From the NCBI RefSeq assembly GCF_900093605.1, contig NZ_FLYE01000045.1, forward strand, positions 124,001 to 188,000: 64,000 nt of DNA, written 5' to 3'. Within the stretch, counting starts at the first letter, position 1. Every line of letters starts with the position of its first letter. The stretch comes from Candidatus Terasakiella magnetica. GTDB taxonomy: Bacteria; Pseudomonadota; Alphaproteobacteria; Rhodospirillales; Terasakiellaceae. The notes under the pieces are model-generated. The model saw only the letters and a program-made list of their open reading frames with translations. It was not told where the DNA came from and ran no database searches. The translations under genes and the position numbers were made by a program. Shown one piece after another: positions 35,175 through 44,530 of this stretch.

Positions 35175-35922
35175 TGTTCAATATTTTGGCAACCTCAACT
35201 ACTTGGCCGACGATTAATAAAGAGGGGGGCTTAAAATTCCCTTCAAGGCGCGTGGTGGGTAAGTTCCCCAACGTGGTATAGGCAATGCGCTGTTTATCTG
35301 TTGCGCCATTTTCAACAATGGCAGCCGGGGTGTCTGGTGCACGTCCGGCCTGAACCATATTGGCAACGATGTTATTGAGGTTTTTAAGCCCCATATAAAT
35401 CACGACTGTCATTTCAGGATCAGCAAGCGAAGCCCAGTCAATATCCAGCCCATGACCTTCTTTATGATGGCCCGTAATAAAACGCACACTGCGCGCCATG
35501 CCACGGTGGGTTAGTGGTATGCGTGCAGCCGCACCACAACCAGCCGCGGCTGTAATACCGGGCACAACATCATAGGAAATCCCATGTTTTAAAAGATATT
35601 CCGCTTCTTCAGAACCGCGACCAAAAACAAAAGGGTCCCCGCCTTTTAAGCGGATGATCAGCTTGTGTTTATTAGCAAGTTCCACCAAAAGGTCGTTGAT
35701 CTCATCTTGTTTAAGGATATGTCGCCCGGGCGCTTTACCGACAAATACTTTTTCCACCCCTTCAGGCACGAGGCTAAGGATGTCATCACTGACCAGACGG
35801 TCATGCACAATCACATCGCCTTTTTGGATATAATTTAGCGCGCGCAGGGTTAAAAGGTCCGGGTCACCGGGGCCCGCACCCACAAGCACGACATGGCCTT
35901 TTTGTGTTTGGGGATCAGGCAT
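35167..35922 (-). CDS. cobA: Uroporphyrinogen-III C-methyltransferase
   Basis: About 251 residues from the ATG at 35922. SUMT methylates uroporphyrinogen III at C2 and C7 to precorrin-2, the branch point to sirohaem and B12. Motifs: VGAGPGDPDLLTLRA at the N-terminus, RLKGGDPFVFGRG, and VPGITAAAGCGAAARIPLTHRG. It is the stand-alone SUMT, without the CysG dehydrogenase-chelatase half, which is also not elsewhere in this window. It overlaps the preceding TrpD2-like gene by eight bases. Confidence 0.95.
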   Translation of the reverse strand: MPDPQTQKGHVVLVGAGPGDPDLLTLRALNYIQKGDVIVHDRLVSDDILSLVPEGVEKVFVGKAPGRHILKQDEINDLLVELANKHKLIIRLKGGDPFVFGRGSEEAEYLLKHGISYDVVPGITAAAGCGAAARIPLTHRGMARSVRFITGHHKEGHGLDIDWASLADPEMTVVIYMGLKNLNNIVANMVQAGRAPDTPAAIVENGATDKQRIAYTTLGNLPTTRLEGNFKPPSLLIVGQVVEVAKILNND

Positions 35923-36916
35923 AAGGAATTTTATCCATGTTACGCGCACCCCATAGTTTTTCCGCTTCTTCTTGGGCTTGTGCCGGGTTGCTGGCTTTAT
36001 CCATTAAGCGCAAGGCAATGGCAATGGTACCTGTAATGGCTGAGATGGCGTAAGGGTGCGTATCTTTGCCTGCCCATATGTCTTTTAGGCGGCTGATATC
36101 CATTTCTGTATCGTGGGCGGCGTGCTCAGCCTCAAGGACGGCGGGCCATTCTTCATCAAAACGCTCGCCATTAATGAGATATTGTACATTTACAGGCTTG
36201 GCAGCGCGACGTTCAATCTCGCCGCCTTCACCTTTAAAGACACACATGCGTTTTTGGCCCAAAAGGTCCGCACAATCGCGGTGAATTTCACGATAGGCCG
36301 CATGGGTGATACATTGCATCACATTTGGTGCATCAAAGGCATTGATCATACGCGCAAATGTATTAACTGGTGTGCGCACGCCCAATGTGGCCTTAAGGTC
36401 GATGATCTCTTGTAAGACAGGGCTGATCTGTTTAAGGGGCAGATAGGCGAAATTGCCATCTTTAAGCTTTTGTGCGCTATCTTCTAAGGATTTTGCCTGA
36501 TCAATACCCAAGGCCTCAAGCGACTGCTCCGTATAAAGGCGGCCTTCGGTGTGGCCTGCGGCCCCATGCATGAAAATTTTAATCCCGCTTTTGGCCATGG
36601 CAAGGGCGGCTAAAAGATAATAAGGCAGTTGGCGCGCTTTACCTGCATAGCTTGGCCAATCCAAATCAATACTTGGAAGGGATGAGGGAAGCTTTAAATC
36701 ATCACGCACGGCATCGATAAAACCTGCGCCTTCCTGCGGGTCTTCTGAGCGCACACGCAAAATGCATAGAAAAGCGCCCAGTTGAACCGGGTCAACCTCA
36801 CCCTTTAAAATCATTGTGGTGGCATCATGGGCTTCTTCACGGGTAAGCGGGCGTGAAAGGCGCGGGCCTTTACCGATGATACGGATATATTGTGCAAAAG
36901 GGTGTTCGTTAGCCAT
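35915..36916 (-). CDS. TrpD2/YbiB-like glycosyltransferase-family protein
   Basis: 333 residues of the anthranilate phosphoribosyltransferase fold: an N-terminal helical domain (IRIIGKGPRLSRPLTREEAHDATTMIL) and an alpha/beta domain with HGAAGHTEGRLYTEQ in place of the TrpD pocket motif. The best fit is the TrpD2/YbiB branch, which in E. coli binds nucleic acid and lacks tryptophan activity. It heads a tight operon with cobA and the CbiX gene; why it travels with tetrapyrrole genes is not clear. It is divergent from the Crp/Fnr pair. Confidence 0.85.
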   Translation of the reverse strand: MANEHPFAQYIRIIGKGPRLSRPLTREEAHDATTMILKGEVDPVQLGAFLCILRVRSEDPQEGAGFIDAVRDDLKLPSSLPSIDLDWPSYAGKARQLPYYLLAALAMAKSGIKIFMHGAAGHTEGRLYTEQSLEALGIDQAKSLEDSAQKLKDGNFAYLPLKQISPVLQEIIDLKATLGVRTPVNTFARMINAFDAPNVMQCITHAAYREIHRDCADLLGQKRMCVFKGEGGEIERRAAKPVNVQYLINGERFDEEWPAVLEAEHAAHDTEMDISRLKDIWAGKDTHPYAISAITGTIAIALRLMDKASNPAQAQEEAEKLWGARNMDKIPYA

Positions 36917-36929
36917 GGGAAATCTTTTG

Positions 36930-36944
36930 TATCATTTATTGATA
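36930..36944. promoter_or_regulatory. Short palindrome next to the TrpD2-like gene
   Basis: TATCA-TTTAT-TGATA, a perfect 5-bp inverted repeat 14 bases before the TrpD2-like start. It is not a canonical FNR box, since the half-sites are reversed. Confidence 0.35.
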
Positions 36945-36960
36945 ATGCCTATTACATATG

Positions 36961-36983
36961 ACTTTCCATGATTAAGGGAAAGT
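36961..36983. promoter_or_regulatory. Palindrome in the divergent TrpD2-like/Crp region
   Basis: ACTTTCC-N9-GGAAAGT, perfect 7-bp arms, near the left-hand side of the 159-base gap between the tetrapyrrole operon and the tandem Crp/Fnr genes. Candidate operator for either direction. Confidence 0.4.
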
Positions 36984-37075
36984 ACAATATGTATATATGT
37001 GCCATAAATTTACCTTTGTTGCCTGCACAATAGTGCTGTGTTTAACTGTAAAACAGACTTTTTGGTGTAAAATAT

Positions 37076-37771
37076 ATGAATATGGACATCCTTTCACGCT
37101 TACCAATCTTGATGCGCCTTGACGCAAGCGCCGTTGAAAAGATTGCTCAACTTGGCGAGTTTCAAGACTTGAGAGAAGGTGATGTGCTTTGTAAAGAAGC
37201 CCAAGAGGCCCAAGGCGTGATATGGATTATTAGCGGACGCATTAAAACATCGGTGTCTTTAAATGAAGGTGAAGAAGCCGTTGTGGATATTCTCACCAAA
37301 GGGCGCATGCTTGGTCTGGCTGAAGTCTGTGATGGCGGGGCTTATTGCAATACTGCCCAAGCCATTGAAAAGGCCAAAGTCTTTCGCCTTCCCGCCAAAG
37401 CCTTTCAGGATTTACTTTCAGAAAGCTTTGAATTTCAGATGGCGGTTTTTGCGCGGGTTTCTGCTGAAATGCGCGGCGCGGTTAAAGAGATCAATGATCT
37501 GAACCTTAAAAACACCTCACGCCGCCTTGGGGCTTATATTTTGGGCCTGACCACCAAAGAAGAAGGGCAGGTGACCATTGATCTTCCCTTTGGGAAAAAA
37601 TTACTGGCCGCGCGTTTGGCGATGAAGCCGGAAAGTCTGTCTCGCGCTTTGGCAAAATTAAAAGCCATTGGCGTTGAAAGTAAGAAGAACCAGATAATGA
37701 TCGCAGATGTTGAAGCCCTTGGGGAATATTGCGGTCTTGATGATATGGTCATTGAAGGGGAAATGGCATGA
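37076..37771 (+). CDS. Crp/Fnr family transcriptional regulator, first of a tandem pair
   Basis: 231 residues. A cyclic-nucleotide-binding-type beta roll (about 10-125) and a C-terminal HTH with KKLLAARLAMKPESLSRALAKLKAIGV are present. No N-terminal cluster of four cysteines is present, so it is not an oxygen-sensing Fe-S FNR. The MKPESLSRA recognition helix resembles Dnr/NnrR-type regulators of nitrogen-oxide respiration; the signal is not determined. The next Crp/Fnr gene starts at the ATGA overlapping this stop. Divergent from the cobA operon. Confidence 0.9.
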   Translation: MNMDILSRLPILMRLDASAVEKIAQLGEFQDLREGDVLCKEAQEAQGVIWIISGRIKTSVSLNEGEEAVVDILTKGRMLGLAEVCDGGAYCNTAQAIEKAKVFRLPAKAFQDLLSESFEFQMAVFARVSAEMRGAVKEINDLNLKNTSRRLGAYILGLTTKEEGQVTIDLPFGKKLLAARLAMKPESLSRALAKLKAIGVESKKNQIMIADVEALGEYCGLDDMVIEGEMA

Positions 37772-38451
37772 GCAAGTCTTTAACCCCTGACGTTCTTGAT
37801 GAAGTTTCAGAAGTCCTTTTCTTTCATGGATTACCACGCCATGACCTTGAAGAGTTACTGCAATCTGCCGTTTTGATTGAAGAAGCCAAAGGGAGCCTGT
37901 TGTTCTCCCAAGGCGATAAGGCCGATCGTTTTTATATCATCCTGAGTGGGCGGGTGAAGCTTTTTACCGCCAATGAAGAGGGCGAAGAAAGTATCGTCGA
38001 AGTCTATAATGCGCCAAACAGTTTTGCTGAAGCCGCCATGTTTGCCTCCGCACGTTTTCCTGTTAATTGTGAGACAGTCTTACCCTCACGCCTTGTGCGC
38101 ATTGAAGGAGCCCCTTTCTTGAAAAACTTGAAAGCAAACCCCAATATCAGCAAGTCCATTTTGATGAAACTTGCAACGCGTTATCGTGATTTACAAGGTG
38201 AGATCATCCAGCTTAAAACGCAATCTCCCGCTCAACGTCTGGGCACTTTGTTTCTCTCCCTCATTGAAGATAGTGAAGGCGGAGCGGTGGAGTTGCCTTA
38301 TGATAAGCATTTAATCGCTGCGCGCGTTGGGATGAAGCCGGAAAGCTTATCACGTGCGCTCACGCGTCTGCGCGACCTTGGGGTGGATTGTCAAAAATCG
38401 ACCCTTCATGTGGCAGATGTTGAAAAACTAAGAGCTTTTTGCCAAGCGTGA
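37768..38451 (+). CDS. Crp/Fnr family transcriptional regulator, second of a tandem pair
   Basis: 227 residues, a paralogue of the preceding gene: beta-roll sensor (KADRFYIILSGRVKLFTANEEGEES) and HTH KHLIAARVGMKPESLSRALTRLRDLGV. The two HTHs are nearly alike in the recognition helix, so the pair may bind the same sites or form heterodimers. Translationally coupled through ATGA. It converges on rsmA with only a few bases between. Confidence 0.9.
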   Translation: MSKSLTPDVLDEVSEVLFFHGLPRHDLEELLQSAVLIEEAKGSLLFSQGDKADRFYIILSGRVKLFTANEEGEESIVEVYNAPNSFAEAAMFASARFPVNCETVLPSRLVRIEGAPFLKNLKANPNISKSILMKLATRYRDLQGEIIQLKTQSPAQRLGTLFLSLIEDSEGGAVELPYDKHLIAARVGMKPESLSRALTRLRDLGVDCQKSTLHVADVEKLRAFCQA

Positions 38452-38454
38452 TCT

Positions 38455-39279
38455 TTAGTCTAAGGCCTGCACTAAAGCGCAGAAATCTTGAACACTAAGT
38501 TCTTCTGCGCGTTTTGTGGGCTCGATCCCGGCTTTTTTTGCCAGTTCTTCCCCATTGACCCCTAAAGTCTTTAAGCTGGCGCGCAACATTTTGCGGCGTT
38601 GCCCAAAGGCGGCTTGGGTGACGCGTTCAAGCTTTGCCTGTTCCACTTCAACAAGTGGTTTTTCATGGGGCACAAGGCTTGCCACGGTGGACATGACCTT
38701 GGGCGGTGGGGTAAAGGCGCTTGGTTTGATATTGAAGTTTGTGCGCACATCACACAGCCATTGGGTCAAAACTGAAAGACGACCATATTCTTTGCTGCGT
38801 GGTTGTGCTGCCAGACGGTCCGCCACTTCTTTTTGGAACATGAGTGTCAGGCGCTCATAATCGGTGATGTTTTCAAGCCAGTTTAAAACCAGTTGTGTGG
38901 AGATATTATAAGGCAGGTTGGCAACGATCTTTCTCGGGCCATTACACAAGCTGGCAGGATTAATCTCAAGCGCATCGCCTTCAATGATTTCAAGGCGACC
39001 GGGATAGGCGGCGGCAATTTCGTTTAAGGCTGCAATGGGGCGTTGGTCGCGCTCAATCGCAATGACTTTTTTTGCCCCTTCTGCAAGCAAGGCACGGGTC
39101 AACCCACCGGGACCGGGGCCGATCTCAATGACGGTGCATTTAGTTAAATCACCTGCAGCGCGGGCAACGCGGCCTGTCAGGTTTAAATCAAGCAGGAAAT
39201 GCTGACCCAATGATTTTTTTGCCGCCAGATCATATTTGGCGATGACATCGCGCAAAGGGGGAAGGGTATCTGTGCTCAT
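38455..39279 (-). CDS. rsmA: 16S rRNA dimethyladenosine transferase
   Basis: 274 residues; RsmA/KsgA dimethylates A1518 and A1519 of 16S rRNA using SAM. Motifs: [10 protein letters not shown] at the N-terminus, [16 protein letters not shown] as the SAM loop, and the NLPYNIST catalytic motif. The start overlaps the pdxA stop by ATGA. Last gene of the lptF-lptG-surA-pdxA-rsmA run. Confidence 0.97.
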   Translation of the reverse strand: MSTDTLPPLRDVIAKYDLAAKKSLGQHFLLDLNLTGRVARAAGDLTKCTVIEIGPGPGGLTRALLAEGAKKVIAIERDQRPIAALNEIAAAYPGRLEIIEGDALEINPASLCNGPRKIVANLPYNISTQLVLNWLENITDYERLTLMFQKEVADRLAAQPRSKEYGRLSVLTQWLCDVRTNFNIKPSAFTPPPKVMSTVASLVPHEKPLVEVEQAKLERVTQAAFGQRRKMLRASLKTLGVNGEELAKKAGIEPTKRAEELSVQDFCALVQALD

Positions 39280-40277
39280 TGGTTTTGTTCTTTCTGTCTT
39301 TGTGCCATGTCACCTGCCATTTTTATGGCTGCACATAGGCTATTCTCACTGGCCTTGCCTGTGCCTGCAATATTGAGTGCCGTACCATGATCAGGTGAGG
39401 TACGAATAAAGGGCAGGCCCAATGTTACGTTCACCCCCAGATCAAAGGCAAGTGTCTTGACGGGGATAAGCCCTTGGTCATGATACATGCACATGGCCAC
39501 ATCATATTGTTCGCGCGCTTCTTTGTGAAACATGGTATCAGGTGGCAAGGGGCCCGTTACATTAAAGCCCTCGGCTTTAAGCTGTTTAACAGCAGGGGCA
39601 ATAATATCAATTTCTTCGCGCCCCATATCACCATCTTCGCCTGCATGGGGGTTAAGCCCAGCAAGGGCAAGGCGAGGGTGTTTAATGCCCGCGCGCATCT
39701 CAAGGCCATGGGCTGTGATCTTGCATTTTTCAATGATCAGCTCAGTGGTGAGCTCTTTAATTGCCTCAGAGAGAGAGACATGAACGGTGATGGGCACAAC
39801 GCGCAACTCATCACAAGCCAGCATCATAATGGGCGGCGTGCTTATGCCTGCCAGATCAGCTAAAAATTCCGTATGACCGGGAAAGTTAAAACCTGCGTTA
39901 TGGAGATTATGTTTATGAATAGGGTTGGTCACAATCCCTGCTGCTGCACCCTTTTGGGTTAATTCAACTGCGCGCTCAATAGAGTTGATAACAGGCTTTG
40001 CGCTATGTTTACTTAAAATGCCCGGCTCACCCGCTGTAACGGGATGTTCAAGAATGGGCAGCGCATCAACAAATACATCTTTTGCTTGGGCAGGGTCCTC
40101 AATGGGGCAAATTGGAATGGTCCAGCCCAATTGATTGGCGATGTGACTGATGCGATGGGGGCAATCAATTAGGAAAAAGGCTGGGAGGTTATCCCGGTGA
40201 TCACGCCATGCTTTTAATGTGATTTCCCCGCTAATCCCGGCGGGTTCCCCCATTGTCAGCGCTAGCGGTGGGATCAT
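39276..40277 (-). CDS. pdxA: 4-hydroxythreonine-4-phosphate dehydrogenase
   Basis: 333 residues; PdxA oxidises 4-phosphohydroxy-threonine in vitamin B6 synthesis. Recognisable: [13 protein letters not shown] at the N-terminus, [21 protein letters not shown], and [15 protein letters not shown] with the metal-binding histidines. Overlaps surA by four bases upstream and rsmA by four bases downstream. Confidence 0.97.
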   Translation of the reverse strand: MIPPLALTMGEPAGISGEITLKAWRDHRDNLPAFFLIDCPHRISHIANQLGWTIPICPIEDPAQAKDVFVDALPILEHPVTAGEPGILSKHSAKPVINSIERAVELTQKGAAAGIVTNPIHKHNLHNAGFNFPGHTEFLADLAGISTPPIMMLACDELRVVPITVHVSLSEAIKELTTELIIEKCKITAHGLEMRAGIKHPRLALAGLNPHAGEDGDMGREEIDIIAPAVKQLKAEGFNVTGPLPPDTMFHKEAREQYDVAMCMYHDQGLIPVKTLAFDLGVNVTLGLPFIRTSPDHGTALNIAGTGKASENSLCAAIKMAGDMAQRQKEQNQ

Positions 40278-41551
40278 AGACGGATATCCACAAACGCATT
40301 GCGGCGCAATCTTTGCAAGATACGGCGGTTTTCGCGACCGATTTTTTCCATACGCAAATGCTGCTTGAGGCGTTTTTTCTTGGCAATATCCGGCGTTTTT
40401 GGGACGGGTTTGCGCTCACACACCATCAAAACCAGTACGGCCTTGTTTTTCTGCTCATGCGTTGTGATTTGGTTGGCGCGAAGTGGTTTTAAGACTGTGC
40501 GGATATCACCTGGCATGGAAGAAAGTTTCACATTGGCAAAACGAGAGCCAAGTCCACCTTCAATCTTTTTTGCCAGCTCAACCAGATTGTCACAGCTTTG
40601 TGCCTCGTAAGCAAGGTTACGCGCTGCGGCACGTTTTGCGTTGCGCAGGTCCTCTGCCATATTGGGGGCAAAAGGCAAGACCGCTTGGGCCACATCAAGG
40701 ATTTCGTCATCCTCTTCTTGCCCTGAAATACGCATCTTATGAAGCTGTAGGATATAATAACCTGATTGGGTGCGAAGAACGGGGGAATAACCACCTTCTT
40801 CTATAGCTTGCAGAGCTGCTTCGATATTGGCTGAAATACTGCCAGATTGGACCCAACCTAACTTACCACCATTTGCAGCAGAGGGGCTTTGGGAAAAATC
40901 CCGTGCAAGGGCTGCAAAGGGAGAGCCGTTTTGGATATGACCGATCAGGCGTTCACTCATCTGGCGCGCAGCCCCGTCTTGTGAGGGCGCTTCTACAGGA
41001 ATGAAAATTTCAGAATAGAGATATTCCGGCTTGCCTTTATTGGCTTGAATCTGGGCAAATGCGTCATCAACCTCTTTTTCGCTCACACGTGTGCGCTCAC
41101 CACCGCGTCGTGTTAGCATTTTTGTCCATGTGATTTCTGCAATGGCTTGGTCTTCTAAAACCTCAATATCCACACCGATTTTATTAAGGAATGGCACCAG
41201 CATTTCCGGTTTGATCTTTTGTGATTGAGCATAACCGACCAGACCATTTTTGATTTCATCGTCGCTTGCTCCAAAGCCAAGTTTTTTAGCTTCTTGTGCT
41301 TTAAGGCGCTCATCAATCATTAATTTCAAGATGTTGGACGCCAAGCGTTTGCGCACTTGTGGGCTATCTTGCATGCGTGAGGTAACGATTGTTAAGCGCA
41401 CACGTTGGGCCAGATCAAGGGCGGAGATCACATCATCATTGACCACTGCAGCAATGCGCATAACCCCTTGCGCGCTTGCAGTTAAAGGCAAGAGGAAAAA
41501 ACCTGTAAACAACAGGGAAATCATTAAATTAAAACAGGTGCGGTTCATCAT
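40274..41551 (-). CDS. surA: SurA-like periplasmic peptidyl-prolyl isomerase/chaperone
   Basis: About 425 residues from the ATG pair at 41551/41548, giving a signal peptide (CFNLMISLLFTGFFLLPLTASAQ). A SurA N-terminal domain follows (VNDDVISALDLAQRVRL), then one parvulin domain (YLYSEIFIPVEAP to LQLHKMRISG, about 170-275) and a C-terminal helical part. E. coli SurA has two parvulin domains; one is usual in alphaproteobacteria. It chaperones outer-membrane proteins. In this family of loci lptD normally lies between lptG and surA but is absent here. Confidence 0.88.
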   Translation of the reverse strand: MMNRTCFNLMISLLFTGFFLLPLTASAQGVMRIAAVVNDDVISALDLAQRVRLTIVTSRMQDSPQVRKRLASNILKLMIDERLKAQEAKKLGFGASDDEIKNGLVGYAQSQKIKPEMLVPFLNKIGVDIEVLEDQAIAEITWTKMLTRRGGERTRVSEKEVDDAFAQIQANKGKPEYLYSEIFIPVEAPSQDGAARQMSERLIGHIQNGSPFAALARDFSQSPSAANGGKLGWVQSGSISANIEAALQAIEEGGYSPVLRTQSGYYILQLHKMRISGQEEDDEILDVAQAVLPFAPNMAEDLRNAKRAAARNLAYEAQSCDNLVELAKKIEGGLGSRFANVKLSSMPGDIRTVLKPLRANQITTHEQKNKAVLVLMVCERKPVPKTPDIAKKKRLKQHLRMEKIGRENRRILQRLRRNAFVDIRL

Positions 41552-41621
41552 GGCGGATCGTTTTTTTCGAGTTTTTACTATAGCCGTATAATTTATACAG
41601 TTTTTCAAAGAAGTATAGTCT

Positions 41622-42725
41622 TTAACCATCTTCAAGGTGCAATATCATCGCACATCCCAGCAACAGACAAATACACGCTGGTGCCCATGCGGCTAAAAGC
41701 ACGGGAATGCTACCCGATAAGGCCAGTGCCATGGAGATATCAGAGAAGAAATAAAGGATAAACCCTGTCAGCATACCACCCGCAACCACAAAGGTCGTGC
41801 CGCTTTTACGCGTATGGCGCAAGGTGAAGGTTGCGGCGATTAAAATCATCGCAGCGAGCAAGAAGGGCGCAGATAACAGGCTGTGCCAGTGCAGTTTATG
41901 GCGTTTGCCGCTAAAGCCTGCGCGTTCCATATTGTCAATAAAACCGGGCAGGGACCAAAAAGACATGGTTTCTGGCGGGGCAAAACTGTCTTGAATTTTA
42001 TTCAGTGTCAGGTCGGTTTCAAACCAAAGCTCTTCGTTAAACTCTGTTGGCTGTTCAACAATATGAACCTGCACATCATAAAGATGCCAGAACCCGTCTT
42101 CAAGCGAGGCTCGATCGGCTTCGATGCGGTGAGAGAAATTATCACGGTCTTTATAAACAAAGATGGTGACGTCATTTAAGTCCACACTGTCTTGTTGCTG
42201 CAACACATAGCGCGAATGTAAAACGGACTGCCCATCCAGATTGCTTTGGCGCAACCATAACCCATTGGCAGACAGGCTCAAAAGGTTGGTTTTACCATCA
42301 AAATATTTGCTTTCCATCTGCTCATAGGCACTCAAGGAGGCTGAACCAAGCGGGTTCACCACCATGATCTGGAAGAGCCCTAGACCAAAGGCAACCAAAA
42401 TAGCAGGCGTCATAAAACGCCATGCTGAAACGCCAGCAGCGCGCGTGACCACCAATTCATGGGATTTGGTCAGGCGGCTAAAGGCCGACATACCGGCAAA
42501 AAGCACGGCAAAGGGAAACGTTTCTTGGCCCAGATGGGGCAGCTTTAAAAGCGCCATTTGCAAGGCAAGAAAGGCGGTGATGCCTTCTTTGTTGGAAGAA
42601 CGACGCAATAACTCGATAGAATCGATCAGGAAAATCAGCCCTAAAAAGACCAACATCAAAATCGCAAAATGGGTGAGGAAATGACGCCCGATATAAATCG
42701 AAAGGGTGGGGGCTAAACGTATCAT
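41622..42725 (-). CDS. lptG: LPS export permease LptG
   Basis: 367 residues, YjgP/YjgQ family, with membrane helices at both ends (about 15-110 and 270-360) and a periplasmic jellyroll domain between. The N-terminal YIGRHFLTHFAILMLVFLGLIFLID segment is typical. With LptF it forms the inner-membrane pair that, driven by LptB, lifts lipopolysaccharide onto the Lpt bridge. The gene follows lptF by 15 bases. Confidence 0.93.
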   Translation of the reverse strand: MIRLAPTLSIYIGRHFLTHFAILMLVFLGLIFLIDSIELLRRSSNKEGITAFLALQMALLKLPHLGQETFPFAVLFAGMSAFSRLTKSHELVVTRAAGVSAWRFMTPAILVAFGLGLFQIMVVNPLGSASLSAYEQMESKYFDGKTNLLSLSANGLWLRQSNLDGQSVLHSRYVLQQQDSVDLNDVTIFVYKDRDNFSHRIEADRASLEDGFWHLYDVQVHIVEQPTEFNEELWFETDLTLNKIQDSFAPPETMSFWSLPGFIDNMERAGFSGKRHKLHWHSLLSAPFLLAAMILIAATFTLRHTRKSGTTFVVAGGMLTGFILYFFSDISMALALSGSIPVLLAAWAPACICLLLGCAMILHLEDG

Positions 42726-42740
42726 ATGATTTGGCCTCCC

Positions 42741-43889
42741 TTAACTTTCAGCACGCGCTTGCTGCGCAAATTCGATTTCGCGCGCAATGGTCTTGGGGTT
42801 GCGTTTTTTATTCCAGCTCATAAAGAAGCTACAGACCGGAATAGGAATGAGTGTGGCAATATAAAGCAAAGGCAACAGATTAAGGTTTTTGGCGGCAACA
42901 TTTGCCATACCCAATGAGGCCACTTGCAGTAAAATCACCCCGCTTACCGCCAGCATAATGCGCTTGCCTTGCCCACGCCTGCTGAAATGTCCTGCAGTGA
43001 GGAACATAATGGCAGCCAGTGCGTTTGAGAGGCACAAGAATGGGCTGATCATACGTTGATGGCCCTCAACAATGAATTTTCCATAATCATGGGGCGCAAT
43101 CAGCCTGTTTTTCTCCGGCTCTAACAGCTCAGGCACCATCAATTCGCGTGCTTCTGGCGTGCGCTCACTGACTTCTTGGCGTTTGATCGGCACATCATGG
43201 GTGTAGCGATCAAAATAGAGCATGGAGAATTTACCGCTATGGCGGTCCACCAATTGGCGATTGCCTTCAAACATAATGACCCGTGCAGACCCTTCAACCT
43301 CAACCAAAACGCCACGTTCTGCCATTAAGGTAACCGGGCGACCCTCCACACTTTCATCATGAACGAGGATACCAAGAAGTTGGCCTTCTTGGGTGCGTTC
43401 GCGCACATATACCGTGACCTTGCTGCTCAGTTCGTTAAAGGCACCTTCGCGCAATAACAGGTGAGACATGGAATGGCGCAATTCCCATTGCAACTCGCGA
43501 AACAGTTCATAAGATTTGGGCACAAGGTATAGATTAAGACTATAAGACGCCATCATCACAACCGTGGTCAGCACCAAGGCAGGCTTGGCGATCATCCAGT
43601 TGCTCATCCCACTGGCGCGCATAACGGGGAGTTCTCTGTCCATATTGAGACGGCTATAGACAAAGGTGACCACTGCAAACAGGGCGACAGGCAAGATGAT
43701 GGTGAGGAAATTGGGCAGTAAAAGGGCAGTGAAATAGATGAACATGCCAATACCAAGGCCCCTGTTCACAATCATTTCGACAAAGCGAAGTGACTGGGTC
43801 AGCCATAAAACACAAACCAATGCCAAAGCCACCATAACAAAGCCGGCAAAAAGCTGTGCAAAAAGGTATCTGTCCAAACTTTTCATCAT
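42741..43889 (-). CDS. lptF: LPS export permease LptF
   Basis: About 382 residues when begun at the ATG pair 43889/43886, which gives the usual N-terminus (MKSLDRYLFAQLFAGF). Longer in-frame starts add a stretch with no resemblance to the family. Six membrane helices flank a periplasmic domain with VTVYVRERTQEGQLLGILVHDE. The gene heads the lptF-lptG-surA-pdxA-rsmA row and is divergent from the deaminase gene. Confidence 0.93.
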   Translation of the reverse strand: MMKSLDRYLFAQLFAGFVMVALALVCVLWLTQSLRFVEMIVNRGLGIGMFIYFTALLLPNFLTIILPVALFAVVTFVYSRLNMDRELPVMRASGMSNWMIAKPALVLTTVVMMASYSLNLYLVPKSYELFRELQWELRHSMSHLLLREGAFNELSSKVTVYVRERTQEGQLLGILVHDESVEGRPVTLMAERGVLVEVEGSARVIMFEGNRQLVDRHSGKFSMLYFDRYTHDVPIKRQEVSERTPEARELMVPELLEPEKNRLIAPHDYGKFIVEGHQRMISPFLCLSNALAAIMFLTAGHFSRRGQGKRIMLAVSGVILLQVASLGMANVAAKNLNLLPLLYIATLIPIPVCSFFMSWNKKRNPKTIAREIEFAQQARAES

Positions 43890-43965
43890 AGAGGGAGTAT
43901 AATCCTTTACGTCACGAAGGAAAGCAATATGATGACTGAATGTGAAAAAGCAAGGGGATTCACAA

Positions 43966-44418
43966 ATGTCTGTAAATAAATGGAATATGCGCGGGATTGA
44001 AGTGGCGCGCACGGTTGCCAAATGGTCCAAAGATCAAAGCACACAAGTGGGTGCGGTGGTGATGATGGAAGATGGCACACCCTTGACCTTTGCCTATAAC
44101 GGCTTTGCCCGTGGTGTGGATGATGATGTGCCAGAGCGCCATGAACGCCCGGCAAAATATAAATGGACCAGCCACGCCGAAGAAAACGCCATTGCCAACC
44201 TTGCACGCACAGGCCAACAGGCCATGGGCTCCACCCTTTATGTCACCCATTTCCCTTGTACAGGATGTGCCAGAAAAATCATTCAGGCCGGCATTAAACA
44301 AGTGGTCGTGGATGGAGAGTCCATGAGTGAAGATTTCCTCTCGCGCTGGGCAGAAGATATGGAAACCTCCAAAGAAATGTTCGGCGAAGGCGGCGTTGAA
44401 GTCATCGTCCAAAAATAA
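43966..44418 (+). CDS. Cytidine/deoxycytidylate deaminase family protein
   Basis: 150 residues from the ATG at 43966, preceded by AAGGGG; an upstream GTG is less likely. The zinc site is complete: HAEENA (His ligand and catalytic Glu) and PCTGC (two Cys ligands). The N-terminal WNMRGIEVARTVAKWSKDQSTQVGAVV strand is typical of dCMP deaminase-type enzymes, which hydrolyse dCMP to dUMP. The substrate could be another cytosine derivative. It is followed by a C-rich repeat tract. Confidence 0.88.
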   Translation: MSVNKWNMRGIEVARTVAKWSKDQSTQVGAVVMMEDGTPLTFAYNGFARGVDDDVPERHERPAKYKWTSHAEENAIANLARTGQQAMGSTLYVTHFPCTGCARKIIQAGIKQVVVDGESMSEDFLSRWAEDMETSKEMFGEGGVEVIVQK

Positions 44419-44481
44419 CCCCCACCGTCTACCGTCACACCGTCATCGCCCACCGCATCACTGCCACACCGCGCCACCGTC

Positions 44482-44501
44482 ACACTGGCGAAGGCCAGTG
44501 T
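44482..44501. repeat. REP-like hairpin, 8-bp arms
   Basis: ACACTGGC-GAAG-GCCAGTGT is a perfect inverted repeat in a CACCGTC-rich, low-complexity gap between convergent genes. It resembles the dispersed extragenic palindromes seen at 45.2 and 46.8-47.0 kb and may serve as a terminator for both neighbours. Confidence 0.6.
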
Positions 44502-44530
44502 CCACACACAGCCAGATGCAGATACATCGC

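Noticed and set aside
42741-44030. Longer N-terminus for LptF
   Set aside because: The extra 47 codons overlap the divergent deaminase gene and do not resemble the family.
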